This document shows, piece by piece, positions 1 to 7,861 of a DNA stretch of 53,926 bases. The DNA comes from Bacteroidia bacterium (lineage in GTDB: Bacteria > Bacteroidota > Bacteroidia > CAILMK01 > JBBDIG01): contig JBBDIG010000002.1 of assembly GCA_040880525.1 (NCBI GenBank), forward strand, positions 1 to 53,926, given 5' to 3'. A program made the position numbers and the translations under genes. The notes under the pieces were generated by a model. That model saw nothing but the letters and a program-made list of their open reading frames with translations, ran no database searches and was not told the DNA's origin. Position 1 is the first letter of the stretch. Each line of letters opens with the position of its first letter.

Positions 1-917
1 CCGACAGCGGCCTCACCTGCACCTCGCTGCACACCTACCGCATCGAGGCCGTGGCCGATTCAACAGTGGCGCTGGTTTCCAGTTCCAATACCGCCACCGA
101 ACGTGCGCTCGATACCCGCTCTCCCGCAACGCCCGTGCTGGTTTCGGCTTCTGTTGACCAGCCTAATGAAACCGTGGAACTTCTCTGGCAGCCCTCGCCC
201 GCTGCGGACGTGGCGGCTTACCAAATCTGGCAGAAGCCAATTGGTATTTCCGATCCAACGGTCGTGGCCACACTCCCAGGTTCCGCGCGCGATTTTGTCG
301 TCCGCCTGCCCGGAATCACGCAACGCTGGTGCTTTCTCGTCACCGCCCAAGACTCTTGCGGCAACAACAGTCCGCTCTCCAACCCCGGCTGCATCATCAT
401 GCCCGAAGTCGCTGCCGCAGACGGCCAGAACCTACTCCAGTGGCAGGATTACGAGCAATGGCCCGCCACCGGCCACTTCGAGATTTACCGCAGTGCCGAC
501 AGCGCCTCGTGGCAGTTCGTCACCTCAACTCCCAACCTCAGTTTTACCGACAGCGACCTGCCGGAAGACCTGCCCGCCTTCTGCTATCAGGTTATCGCCC
601 ACCGCTCCGACAGCTTCGCCCGCAGCCACTCCATCGTAGTCTGCACCCGCCAGGCCCCCAAACTCTGGATACCCAACGCCTTCTCGCCCGGCCAGGCAGA
701 CGGCATCAACGACAGCTTCGGCCCCGCTGGCGCCTGGATCAAGTCCTACTCCATGCGCATCTTCAACCGCTGGGGCGAACTCGTCTACACCACCGAAACC
801 TCCCAACCCTGGAATGGCGCTAATGCTCCGGCTGGCGTCTACCTCTACCGCATCACTGTGAATGGATTTGACGGTGAGGTGCTGAGGGAGGTGGGGACTG
901 TGACGGTGGTGGAGTAG
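1..917 (+). CDS. T9SS type B (gliding motility-associated C-terminal) secreted protein, 3' part only
   Basis: The reading frame is open from the left edge (codons start at base 3), so this is the C-terminal part of a larger protein; the first in-window GTG at 51 is not its start. The visible part holds two or more fibronectin-III-like beta domains (motifs such as VELLWQPSPAADVAAYQIW). The last roughly 85 residues are a CHU_C domain: LWIPNAFSPGQADGINDSF, then MRIFNRWGELVY and PAGVYLYRI. In Bacteroidetes this domain is the type B sorting signal that sends large adhesins through the type IX secretion system to the cell surface. Base composition is odd: in bases 541-600, 36 of 60 are G or C, and third positions are strongly G/C, unlike the genes that follow. 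Function beyond surface display cannot be told. Confidence 0.85.
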   Translation, partial: DSGLTCTSLHTYRIEAVADSTVALVSSSNTATERALDTRSPATPVLVSASVDQPNETVELLWQPSPAADVAAYQIWQKPIGISDPTVVATLPGSARDFVVRLPGITQRWCFLVTAQDSCGNNSPLSNPGCIIMPEVAAADGQNLLQWQDYEQWPATGHFEIYRSADSASWQFVTSTPNLSFTDSDLPEDLPAFCYQVIAHRSDSFARSHSIVVCTRQAPKLWIPNAFSPGQADGINDSFGPAGAWIKSYSMRIFNRWGELVYTTETSQPWNGANAPAGVYLYRITVNGFDGEVLREVGTVTVVE

Positions 918-950
918 AATCATCCTTTTAGGATTGGGATGAAGAGAAAA

Positions 951-978
951 GAACAGTGATTAGTGAACAGTGATTAGT
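951..978. repeat. Tandem direct repeat, 14-bp unit, two copies
   Basis: The unit GAACAGTGATTAGT occurs at 951-964 and again, identical, at 965-978, followed by GA, the start of a third copy. It lies in the non-coding stretch after the GC-rich secreted-protein gene. A short ATCC/GGAT hairpin sits just before it (about 921-935). No function is evident. Confidence 0.8.
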
Positions 979-1126
979 GATGGTGTTCGGTCCTTTTGAG
1001 AAGTAGGCAGGGAACCCTTCAGCACTTAACCTTTTGGTGTTCTTACCCCTGTAAGTATTGTTTGGAATTTAATACCAAAATGCGCTGCCGGTCGGGGTTT
1101 CTTTGACCTATCCAAATATATCTGCA

Positions 1127-1750
1127 ATGTGGCCTCATACACGAGAAAAAACAAAGGAAAAGCACTCAATAATCAGCAACACTGACTATGAGCTGAACTT
1201 TTACAAGGAACTGTATTATAAGGAAGGAGAGCGAAAGAGCAGCCTTGATTCTTCGGTTTACATGCCGCTGGCCCTCATCTTAGCCTTGAGCGTGAGTGCC
1301 TGCCTGCTCCTCTCCTATTATGACTTTACGGCCAACCTGGTACTGATGTTATATTTTATCTTTTTCTACACAGTTTCTGCTATTCTTCTGGCTATTTCTA
1401 TTTATAAAGTGCTGGTGTTGTACAACAATTTGCATGGTGGCCATGCTTATCGTTTCCTGCCTTTCCCCAGCGAATTGCACCAGTATCATGAGGAACTGAT
1501 CAGCTATTATGAAGGATATCAAAATGGAAAAGAAAAAGCTAATGAAGAATTCCAGGCATATCTTAAACAGCGGTTTATTGATACCACCGACCATAACTCA
1601 ATGGTAAATGATGACCGGGCATTAACCCTATACGGTGCAAAAAAATACATTATTCTGTGTTTCCTGATGTTGAGCCTTGCAGTAGGAATGCACGGCATTA
1701 ACTACTTTGCTAAAGCGGAAAACAGACCCAATATTTCCCGCATTTTTTAA
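1127..1750 (+). CDS. Hypothetical membrane protein with three predicted TM helices
   Basis: A protein of 207 residues that I do not recognise. The N-terminus is polar and charged (about 45 residues, with KEHSIISNTDYELNFYKELY). Two adjacent hydrophobic helices follow (MPLALILALSVSACLLLSYY and LVLMLYFIFFYTVSAILLAI). Next comes a soluble, Glu/Lys/Tyr-rich stretch of about 90 residues, and a third hydrophobic helix near the C-terminus (IILCFLMLSLAVGM). The ATG at 1127 is preferred; the frame also allows a TTG at 1103. It stands alone on the plus strand, before the convergent serS gene. No catalytic motif is visible. The composition is AT-rich like the rest of the window, in contrast to the gene before it. 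Confidence 0.6.
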   Translation: MWPHTREKTKEKHSIISNTDYELNFYKELYYKEGERKSSLDSSVYMPLALILALSVSACLLLSYYDFTANLVLMLYFIFFYTVSAILLAISIYKVLVLYNNLHGGHAYRFLPFPSELHQYHEELISYYEGYQNGKEKANEEFQAYLKQRFIDTTDHNSMVNDDRALTLYGAKKYIILCFLMLSLAVGMHGINYFAKAENRPNISRIF

Positions 1751-1763
1751 AAATATTAAAATA

Positions 1764-1856
1764 ATGAAACAACGGTTAACAGAGAAGCCCACACCGCCAA
1801 AAGTGCGGATTATGAAAGAAGGTAAAAGGAAGCCTTTTCCTGCGACTTTAAAATAA
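1764..1856 (+). CDS. Possible 30-residue basic peptide
   Basis: An ATG at 1764, 13 bases after the stop of the preceding membrane-protein gene, opens a frame of 30 codons ending in TAA at 1854-1856. The peptide is rich in Lys, Arg and Pro (starts MKQRLTEKPTPPK, ends KRKPFPATLK). It lies on the same strand, ahead of the terminator hairpin at 1886-1929, so it could be co-transcribed. There is no ribosome binding site, which is normal in this phylum. Short chance frames are common, so the call is tentative. Confidence 0.25.
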   Translation: MKQRLTEKPTPPKVRIMKEGKRKPFPATLK

Positions 1857-1885
1857 TTCCGGACTTAAATAAAATCTTAATATTA

Positions 1886-1929
1886 AATAAAAGAGCTCAG
1901 GTTTTAAATTAAAAACCTGGTCTTTTATT
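1886..1929 (-). terminator. Bidirectional terminator between the 1127 gene and serS
   Basis: AATAAAAGA (1886-1894) pairs with TCTTTTATT (1921-1929), and inside it AGGTTTT (1899-1905) pairs with AAAACCT (1912-1918). The arms carry A and T runs, so it can end transcription from either side. It starts two bases beyond the serS stop. Confidence 0.7.
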
Positions 1930-1930
1930 G

Positions 1931-3202
1931 TTATGAAATCATATCGAAGCCAGTATACTGAGCCAGGGCTTTGGGTAATTTAATTCCGTTAGCGGTCTGG
2001 TTGTTTTCAAGCAATGCAGCCACGATCCGTGGAAACGCAAGGGCGCTGCCATTCAGGGTATGGGCCAGGTCGGTTTTGCCTCCGCTGGTTTTATAGCGCA
2101 GCTTAAGCCGGTTGCTCTGGAAGGTTTCGAAATTTGAAACTGAGCTTACTTCCAGCCATTTTTGCTGCCCCGCAGACCAAACCTCCATATCATAAGTAAG
2201 CGCGGCTGCAAAGCCAAGATCGCCCGCGCAAAGCTTGGCCACTCGATATGGAAGTTCCAGCGCCTGAAGCAAACTTTCCACATATTCCACCATTTCCTCC
2301 AGCACCTGGTAGGAATCTTCAGGCTTTTCAATTCTTACGATTTCCACTTTGTCAAATTGATGCAGCCGGTTGAGGCCGCGCACATCTTTTCCATAGCTTC
2401 CGGCTTCCCGTCTGAAACAAGGCGTGTAAGCCGTTAGCTTCACCGGAAAATCACTTTCCTTCAGGATCACATCGCGGTAAATATTGGTAACAGGCACTTC
2501 AGCGGTAGGAATCAGATAGAGCTGGTCATTCTGCACATGATACATTTGGCCCTCTTTGTCAGGAAGCTGGCCGGTGCCATATCCGGTTTCTGCATTGATG
2601 AGGATAGGTGGCTGCACTTCGAGATAGCCGGCTTCCGTAGCCCGGTCAAGAAAAAAATTGACCAGTGCCCGCTGTAGCCTGGCACCTTTTCCCTTATAAA
2701 GCGGAAATCCTGATCCGGTTATTTTTACGCCTGCCTCGAAATCAATTAGGTCATATTTGCTGGTAAGATCCCAATGGGGTACAGCATCAGCCGAAAGCTG
2801 CAGTTTTTCTCCCCACTCACGGAGGATCTCATTATCTTCAGCAGCAGCGCCTGCAGGAACGCTGGCATGGGGAGCGTTCGGAATGCTCAACAATAGTTGG
2901 TGCAGTTCCGCTTCCGTTTCCTGCAGTACTTCGAAAAGCTCCTTTGACCGCTGTTTCAGTTCACCCGTTTCATTCTTCAGTTTCTCTGCTTCCGCTCCTT
3001 TTCCTTCGCTATATAGCTTTCCTATATCTGTAGCAATTTTTTTTGAACGGCTAAGGGTATCTTCATGGTCCTGCTTTAATTGCCGGATTTTCTTATCCAG
3101 TTCCACCACTTTTGCAATGCTTACCTTCCCTGGAAAATTTCGTTTCTCAAGGGCTGCGGCTATTTCTTCGGATTTTACCCTGATCTGGTATAAAGATAAC
3201 AT
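1931..3202 (-). CDS. serS: Seryl-tRNA synthetase
   Basis: Class II aminoacyl-tRNA synthetase that charges tRNA-Ser (and tRNA-Sec where present) with serine in the cytoplasm. It has 423 residues, the usual size. Residues 1 to about 110 are the tRNA-binding antiparallel coiled coil (Lys/Glu-rich, containing KKIRQLKQDHEDTLSRSKKI). The catalytic core follows. Motif 2 is visible as CFRREAGSYGKDVRGLNRLH and motif 3 as TLNGSALAFPRIVAALLEN, with the serine-pocket region TAEVPVTN. The ATG start opens directly into MLSLYQIR, near the family's usual N-terminus. It is a single gene, divergent from the SBBP-repeat gene, with a terminator directly after the stop. Confidence 0.97.
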   Translation of the reverse strand: MLSLYQIRVKSEEIAAALEKRNFPGKVSIAKVVELDKKIRQLKQDHEDTLSRSKKIATDIGKLYSEGKGAEAEKLKNETGELKQRSKELFEVLQETEAELHQLLLSIPNAPHASVPAGAAAEDNEILREWGEKLQLSADAVPHWDLTSKYDLIDFEAGVKITGSGFPLYKGKGARLQRALVNFFLDRATEAGYLEVQPPILINAETGYGTGQLPDKEGQMYHVQNDQLYLIPTAEVPVTNIYRDVILKESDFPVKLTAYTPCFRREAGSYGKDVRGLNRLHQFDKVEIVRIEKPEDSYQVLEEMVEYVESLLQALELPYRVAKLCAGDLGFAAALTYDMEVWSAGQQKWLEVSSVSNFETFQSNRLKLRYKTSGGKTDLAHTLNGSALAFPRIVAALLENNQTANGIKLPKALAQYTGFDMIS

Positions 3203-3226
3203 GGCTTCGGGTTTTTAAATGAGGGG

Positions 3227-3262
3227 CAAAAATAGCAAGGCAGGAGACATCTTGGAACTCAA
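3227..3262 (-). promoter_or_regulatory. Candidate Bacteroidetes-type promoter for serS
   Basis: On the minus strand TATTTTTG (plus-strand 3227-3234) matches the -7 consensus TAnnTTTG, and TTTG (complement of 3260-3263) could serve as the -33 element. The spacer of 25 is slightly long. It lies 25 bases upstream of the serS start. Confidence 0.4.
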
Positions 3263-3285
3263 ATTGTGTTAGTTCGGTAGATTTG
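3252..3285 (+). promoter_or_regulatory. Candidate promoter for the SBBP-repeat gene
   Basis: TTG at 3252-3254, a 23-base spacer, then TAGATTTG at 3278-3285 fit the Bacteroidetes sigma-A pattern. The predicted transcription start (about 3292) falls after the ATG at 3290 and before the ATG at 3305, which favours the later start codon. Confidence 0.45.
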
Positions 3286-3304
3286 ACTGATGGTAATCCT
3301 CAAC

Positions 3305-6067
3305 ATGGCTTTTATACAACGCCTATTCTCTCTTAAACTGCTGCCCATTTTTGCGCTTCTGGTTCTTTTACCAGGCAGCGTTATCAGTCAGGTTCACTTC
3401 GTAGCCAACAAGAATCAGTGGCCAGAACCTTTCGCTTACAGGGCTAAAATTCCTGGCGGAATGTTCTACCTCTCGCAGAACCGCTTCATTTATTGTTTGA
3501 CAGATTTTGAAAAAATTCATGATATACACCACGGAAGCGCTACCGATGGAAAAGTAAGCCATCATGCTGTGCAAGTGAATTTTGAAGGCGCCAATGCTCA
3601 ACCTGTAATTACCGAATCGGATCCTACCTCTTTTTACTATAATTACTTTTTAGAAAAAAATCCGGAAACATGGGTTTCGCGGCTTTATGGCTATCAAACC
3701 CTGGTTGTAAAAGATATTTATCCTAAAGTGGATTTGGAGCTTTTAGGAAAAAATGACGGTTTGAAATATAACTTTATCGTACATCCCGGAGGCAACCCGG
3801 CTTCAATAAAAATGGCTTATTCAGGAGCAGATGATCTTAATCTTGAAAACGGTGAACTGGTAATCCAGACTTCACTTGGAAAGCTTAAAGAATCAGCTCC
3901 TGAGGCATGGCAGATCAGCAATGGAAAGAAAAAGACAGTATCCGTAAAATGGCAGCTTGAAGGCAATCAGGTTGGTTTTTCATTCGCTGAAGGATATGAT
4001 CCCAACCTCCTGCTGTATATAGATCCCGAAGTGATTTTTTCCACGTATTCAGGCTCCAATGCTGATAACTTCGGCTACACCGCCACCTTTGATCAGCAGG
4101 GCAATGCTTATTCAGGAGGAACAGCCTTCGGGCCGCAATTTCCTGCCACCACCGGTGCATTTGAAACCACATTCCAGGGTGGCGTTCCGGAACCTGTTTC
4201 CACCGGCTTTGGAGAGGACAGGGATGTCGGCATCCTGAAATATTCCCCGGATGGCACACAATTGCTGTTTGCCACCTATCTGGGTGGTTCACATAACGAA
4301 GACCCGCACAGCATGGTGGTGAATAACAAAAATGAACTGATCGTTTTCGGAAATACGGGATCGCCTGATTTTCCGGTTACACCCTCAGCTTACGATACCA
4401 GTTTCAATGGTGCGCATGATATTTATGTGGTTAAGTTTTCAGAAGATGGCACAAATCTCCTGGCCGGAACTTATGTTGGCGGAGCAGGTGAAGACGGTCT
4501 TAATCATAAATATGATTCAGCAGGATTGAACCTAATTCCACTGAAACAGAACTATGGTGATGACTTCAGAGGAGAAGTGATTGCAGATACTGACAATTCC
4601 GTTTTCGTGGCGACATGTACTCAGTCTGAAGATTTTCCGGTTAGCTCAAACGCCTTTCAACCGGCTTTTGGCGGTGATAATCAGGATGGCTGTATTTTCA
4701 AACTTAGTGATGATCTCTCTTCCCTGCTATGGAGTTCTTTTCTTGGCGGAGAAGGAGATGATGCAGCTTTCGGAATCACGGTTTCGGAAGATCATAGTGT
4801 TTACGTTTGTGGAGGAACGGAAAGTTCGTCTCTTTTCCAGGTTACTTCGGCCTATCAGGATGCGAATAGAGGGGGCGAGGCCGATGCCTTTGTTTGCCAT
4901 ATTGACGCAGATGGAACGTCCATTTTACACGGTACTTTTTTAGGAACATCGAGTTATGATCAGGCATATTTTATTCAGCAGGATATATCCGGTAATATCT
5001 ATATTGCCGGACAGACAGATGGCCCCGGAGCATTTCCGGTTCATAATACCCAATATATTGACGACAACAGCGGCCAGTTCATCACCAAGATAAATGGCTC
5101 GCTGACGGACATTATCTACTCTACCTTGTTTGGCAATGGAAGCGGAAAAGCCCTTCTTTCGCCATCCGCATTTTTGGTGGATAAATGTGAACGGCTATAT
5201 TTTTCAGGCTGGGGTGGTAACACCAATAGTCCACCCTTCGGGCCAGGGGGTGATATAAGTGGCCTTCGTCTCACGGATGATGCTTTTCAAAAGTCTACTG
5301 ACGGTTCTGACTTTTACCTCGCTGTGTGGTCGCGGGAAATGGAAAGCCTGCTCTATGCTACTTACTGGGGCAGCCCAAACAGCGATGAACATGTGGATGG
5401 CGGCACAAGCAGGTTTGATAAGAATGCCATTGTTTACCAGTCCGTGTGTGCAGGATGCGGTGGTGATGACAATTTCCCCACAACGCCCGGGGTATGGTCA
5501 AATACCAATAACAGCAGCAATTGCAACAACGCGATCTTTAAGATTGACCTTGAAATACCGCTTCCGGATTTTACCTGGAGCTTAGACTCCTGCGTATTTG
5601 AATATACATTTGAGGATATTTCCGGATCAGAATCTGATAAATACTGGATATTCCCTGATGGCTCCACCAGCGAAGAGGATAATCCCGGGTATTTCTTCAC
5701 TGAACCGGGTTCTTATCCTGTGAGCCTCATACTGAATAAGGGCACAGCTTGCGAGGATACCGTTACGCTGAATGTGGTAGTTGTGGAAGATTCATATGAA
5801 GAGATCTTCGTTCCCAATGTTTTTACGCCCAATGCCGGAGATGATCTTAACAGTTATTTTACCGTGAAGGGAATCAATTACAGTTGCGAGGATATAGACC
5901 TTTCCATTTTCAATCGCTGGGGGGAGAAAGTGTATGAAATACAGAACCAGGAACCCCGTTGGGACGGTACTTTTAACGGCACACCGCTACCCGAAGGAGC
6001 TTATTATTATCTTCTTAAAAGCACTCGCATTGGATCAGTGCACGGCACCATTACGCTGATCCGGTAG
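3305..6067 (+). CDS. SBBP-repeat beta-propeller protein with PKD domain and T9SS type B sorting domain
   Basis: A secreted protein of about 920 residues, probably surface-exposed. A signal peptide (LPIFALLVLLPGSVISQ) comes first. Next is an N-terminal domain typical of SBBP proteins (begins NKNQWPEPFAYRAKIPGG). Then repeats of the type YSPDGTQLLFATYLGG, KFSEDGTNLLAGTYVGG and KLSDDLSSLLWSSFLGG occur through about residue 700; these are SBBP repeats, predicted to fold as beta-propeller blades. A Cys-containing PKD-like domain follows (ending YFFTEPGSYPVSLILN). The end is a CHU_C domain (VPNVFTPNAGDDLNSYF, LSIFNRWGEKVYE, PLPEGAYYYLLK), the type B signal for the type IX secretion system. An alternative ATG lies at 3290. 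Ligand and exact role are unknown; adhesin or matrix protein is an inference. Confidence 0.9.
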   Translation: MAFIQRLFSLKLLPIFALLVLLPGSVISQVHFVANKNQWPEPFAYRAKIPGGMFYLSQNRFIYCLTDFEKIHDIHHGSATDGKVSHHAVQVNFEGANAQPVITESDPTSFYYNYFLEKNPETWVSRLYGYQTLVVKDIYPKVDLELLGKNDGLKYNFIVHPGGNPASIKMAYSGADDLNLENGELVIQTSLGKLKESAPEAWQISNGKKKTVSVKWQLEGNQVGFSFAEGYDPNLLLYIDPEVIFSTYSGSNADNFGYTATFDQQGNAYSGGTAFGPQFPATTGAFETTFQGGVPEPVSTGFGEDRDVGILKYSPDGTQLLFATYLGGSHNEDPHSMVVNNKNELIVFGNTGSPDFPVTPSAYDTSFNGAHDIYVVKFSEDGTNLLAGTYVGGAGEDGLNHKYDSAGLNLIPLKQNYGDDFRGEVIADTDNSVFVATCTQSEDFPVSSNAFQPAFGGDNQDGCIFKLSDDLSSLLWSSFLGGEGDDAAFGITVSEDHSVYVCGGTESSSLFQVTSAYQDANRGGEADAFVCHIDADGTSILHGTFLGTSSYDQAYFIQQDISGNIYIAGQTDGPGAFPVHNTQYIDDNSGQFITKINGSLTDIIYSTLFGNGSGKALLSPSAFLVDKCERLYFSGWGGNTNSPPFGPGGDISGLRLTDDAFQKSTDGSDFYLAVWSREMESLLYATYWGSPNSDEHVDGGTSRFDKNAIVYQSVCAGCGGDDNFPTTPGVWSNTNNSSNCNNAIFKIDLEIPLPDFTWSLDSCVFEYTFEDISGSESDKYWIFPDGSTSEEDNPGYFFTEPGSYPVSLILNKGTACEDTVTLNVVVVEDSYEEIFVPNVFTPNAGDDLNSYFTVKGINYSCEDIDLSIFNRWGEKVYEIQNQEPRWDGTFNGTPLPEGAYYYLLKSTRIGSVHGTITLIR

Positions 6068-6215
6068 TATATTTATGCGTGAAATTCTTGCTTTTTGTAG
6101 ATAACTCCGGTACTTAAGGTCACTCAGCAACTGAATCTCCACTCCGTGCCGTGAATTTAAAGAAAACACTTCTCATTGCCTTATCTTCAGCAAGATGAAA
6201 ATTCACAATCAAATT

Positions 6216-6251
6216 TTTGGTAGCTTTTTTTAAATAAATAATCTATTTTTG
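6216..6251 (+). promoter_or_regulatory. Candidate promoter for the lipocalin-like lipoprotein
   Basis: TTTG at 6216-6219 and TATTTTTG at 6244-6251, 24 bases apart, match the -33/-7 pattern of Bacteroidetes promoters. The predicted start of transcription (about 6258) gives a leader of about 20 bases before the ATG at 6279 and excludes the in-frame TTG at 6249 as the start. Confidence 0.5.
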
Positions 6252-6278
6252 GCATTCCAATCATTTAAAAATAAAGCT

Positions 6279-6716
6279 ATGGAACTTAACCGCACGCACA
6301 AATTCTCTTTAGCCGCAATTGCTTCTGCGGCTATTCTTTTCAATGTTCAGTCCTGCAAAAAATATGAGGATGGGCCAAGGATCAGCCTCAAAAGCAAGAA
6401 AGCCAGGCTGGTCGGAGAATGGGAACTTGAGAAACCCATTACTTCTCCCTTCGGAGAAGTCAATATGATTATTGAATTTGAAAAGGATGGAGATTTCGAA
6501 CTCCTTTTGGAAATTACTTACTCATATCCCGGCTACTCAGGGACCTACGATTACGAGGTGACCGGTGAGTGGGAATTTGAAGATAATAAAGAGAATATCG
6601 AATTGGACTTTGATGATGGTGGAGGCAAAACCGAATGGGAAATTTTGCGGCTTACCAGCAAGGAACTGTGGATAGAAGCGGAGGGTGGCGAAGAATACGA
6701 ATTTGAAAAAAAATGA
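6279..6716 (+). CDS. Lipocalin-like lipoprotein
   Basis: 145 residues. The N-terminus is a lipoprotein signal peptide: KFSLAAIASAAILFNVQSCKK, with the lipobox Cys at about residue 25. The mature part begins with KSKKARLVGEWELEKPI, the start typical of small Bacteroidetes lipocalin-like lipoproteins, and continues as alternating beta strands (YEVTGEWEFEDNKENIELDF) rich in Glu and Asp. It is expected to be anchored in the outer membrane or facing the periplasm, with an eight-stranded barrel that might bind a small hydrophobic ligand; no ligand can be named. It is a single gene with its own promoter and a strong terminator 27 bases downstream. Confidence 0.75.
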   Translation: MELNRTHKFSLAAIASAAILFNVQSCKKYEDGPRISLKSKKARLVGEWELEKPITSPFGEVNMIIEFEKDGDFELLLEITYSYPGYSGTYDYEVTGEWEFEDNKENIELDFDDGGGKTEWEILRLTSKELWIEAEGGEEYEFEKK

Positions 6717-6743
6717 CCTGACTGTTATTACGTGATATTTTGG

Positions 6744-6779
6744 AAAAAAAAAGCCTCAACATGCTGAGGCTTTTTTTAT
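6744..6779. terminator. Strong bidirectional terminator
   Basis: GCCTCA (6753-6758) pairs with TGAGGC (6765-6770). An A run (6744-6752) precedes it and a T run (6771-6777) follows it, so it works in both directions. It lies between two convergent genes, the lipoprotein (plus) and the superoxide dismutase (minus). Confidence 0.9.
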
Positions 6780-6800
6780 TAAGGAAAATTTACAGGAAGA

Positions 6801-7406
6801 TTATTTTGCTTCTTTAAATTTTTTATTCACTTCATTCCAGTTTACCACGTTCCACCAGGCATTGATGTAGTCAGGGCGCTTGTTCTGGTATTTGAGATAA
6901 TAGGCATGCTCCCAAACGTCCAGTCCCAGAATGGGGGTGCCATTCAAATCCACTACATCCATGAGGGGATTATCCTGATTCGGAGTGGAGCCTACTTTCA
7001 GCTTGCCACCGTCTACTACCAGCCATGCCCAGCCTGAACCAAACTGAGTGGCCGCAGCATCACTGAATTTCTTCTTAAAGTCATCAAAAGAACCAAATGC
7101 ACTTTTAATGGCATCAGCCAATTCTCCCTGAGGTTCTCCGCCAGCATTGGGAGCCATAATATTCCAGAACAGCCGGTGGTTGTAAAATCCGCCACCGTTA
7201 TTCCGCACAGCGGCAGGATACTTTGAGATATTGGTGAGAATGTCCTCAATTTCTTTATTCTCATTACCGGTGCCTTCCAGGGCTGCGTTCAGTTTATCAG
7301 TGTAAGCCTGGTGATGCTTCGTATGATGAATTTTCATGGTTTCACCATCAATATGCGGTTCCAGTGCATTGTAATCATAAGGTAATTTTGGAAGTTCGAA
7401 AGACAT
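6801..7406 (-). CDS. sodA: Superoxide dismutase, Fe/Mn family
   Basis: Converts superoxide to oxygen and hydrogen peroxide in the cytoplasm. It has 201 residues, the usual length. The metal ligands are visible: His27 ([11 protein letters not shown]), His77 ([11 protein letters not shown]), Asp163 and His167 ([13 protein letters not shown]). The Gln that tunes metal choice is at 144 in TPNQDNPL, and the helix position before His77 is Gly. This is the arrangement of Mn-type enzymes rather than classic Fe-type, although family members may accept both metals. It is a single gene, convergent with the lipoprotein gene. A short AACAAT/ATTGTT palindrome lies at 7452-7465 in its upstream region, but nothing shows that it is an operator. 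Confidence 0.95.
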   Translation of the reverse strand: MSFELPKLPYDYNALEPHIDGETMKIHHTKHHQAYTDKLNAALEGTGNENKEIEDILTNISKYPAAVRNNGGGFYNHRLFWNIMAPNAGGEPQGELADAIKSAFGSFDDFKKKFSDAAATQFGSGWAWLVVDGGKLKVGSTPNQDNPLMDVVDLNGTPILGLDVWEHAYYLKYQNKRPDYINAWWNVVNWNEVNKKFKEAK

Positions 7407-7522
7407 GATTTTCTTATTTTAATGTTGAAAAGAATAAATGTTTCAAGGGCTAACAATCAATTGTTGCAGTAGTTTAACTTCCGGGCACCATCTGTTTTTT
7501 TATTCAACATATAACCGTTGAA

Positions 7523-7861
7523 TCAATATAATCGCCCTCCGGTTGGCACATTCAAATCAGGAGATAAAAGTACAGGTTCATTTTCTTCATCCGGAACGCC
7601 CAGAGTGAGAACTTCGCTCATGGCCGGTCCGATCTGCCGGGGAGGAAAATTCACCACGCAAAGCACCTGCTTTCCGATGAGCTTTTCTGCGGTATAATGG
7701 CGCGTAAGCTGCGCGCAGGATTTTTTCAGGCCGAGTGGTCCCAGGTCAATAACCAGCTTAAATGAAGGTTTCCTGGCTTCCGGAAACGGAAGGGCTTCTA
7801 CAATTTGACCTACCCTGATATCCACTTTCAGAAAATCATTAAATTCAATTTCCTTTGTCAT
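7523..7861 (-). CDS. csaA: CsaA-type tRNA-binding-domain protein
   Basis: A 112-residue protein made up of a single tRNA-binding (EMAP/Arc1-type OB-fold) domain, as in CsaA. Characteristic segments are FLKVDIRVGQIVEALPFPEA near the start, KKSCAQLTRHYTAEKLIGK in the middle, and VVNFPPRQIGPAMSEVLTLG. CsaA homologues bind tRNA as dimers and in Bacillus have been described as export-related chaperones; which role applies here is not shown by the sequence. Its ATG overlaps the stop of the upstream ppx gene (TAATG, one shared base), so the two are almost certainly translated from one mRNA. Confidence 0.9.
   Translation of the reverse strand: MTKEIEFNDFLKVDIRVGQIVEALPFPEARKPSFKLVIDLGPLGLKKSCAQLTRHYTAEKLIGKQVLCVVNFPPRQIGPAMSEVLTLGVPDEENEPVLLSPDLNVPTGGRLY

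Noticed and set aside
103-823. Long frames at 103-639 and 329-823 on the plus strand and 525-923 on the minus strand
   Set aside because: They are shadows of the GC-rich secreted-protein frame, which has clear domains. Their translations are Arg/Pro/Ser-rich without family features.
7452-7465. AACAAT-CA-ATTGTT palindrome upstream of the superoxide dismutase gene
   Set aside because: Short and AT-rich, easily found by chance. Nothing ties it to an oxidative-stress regulator.
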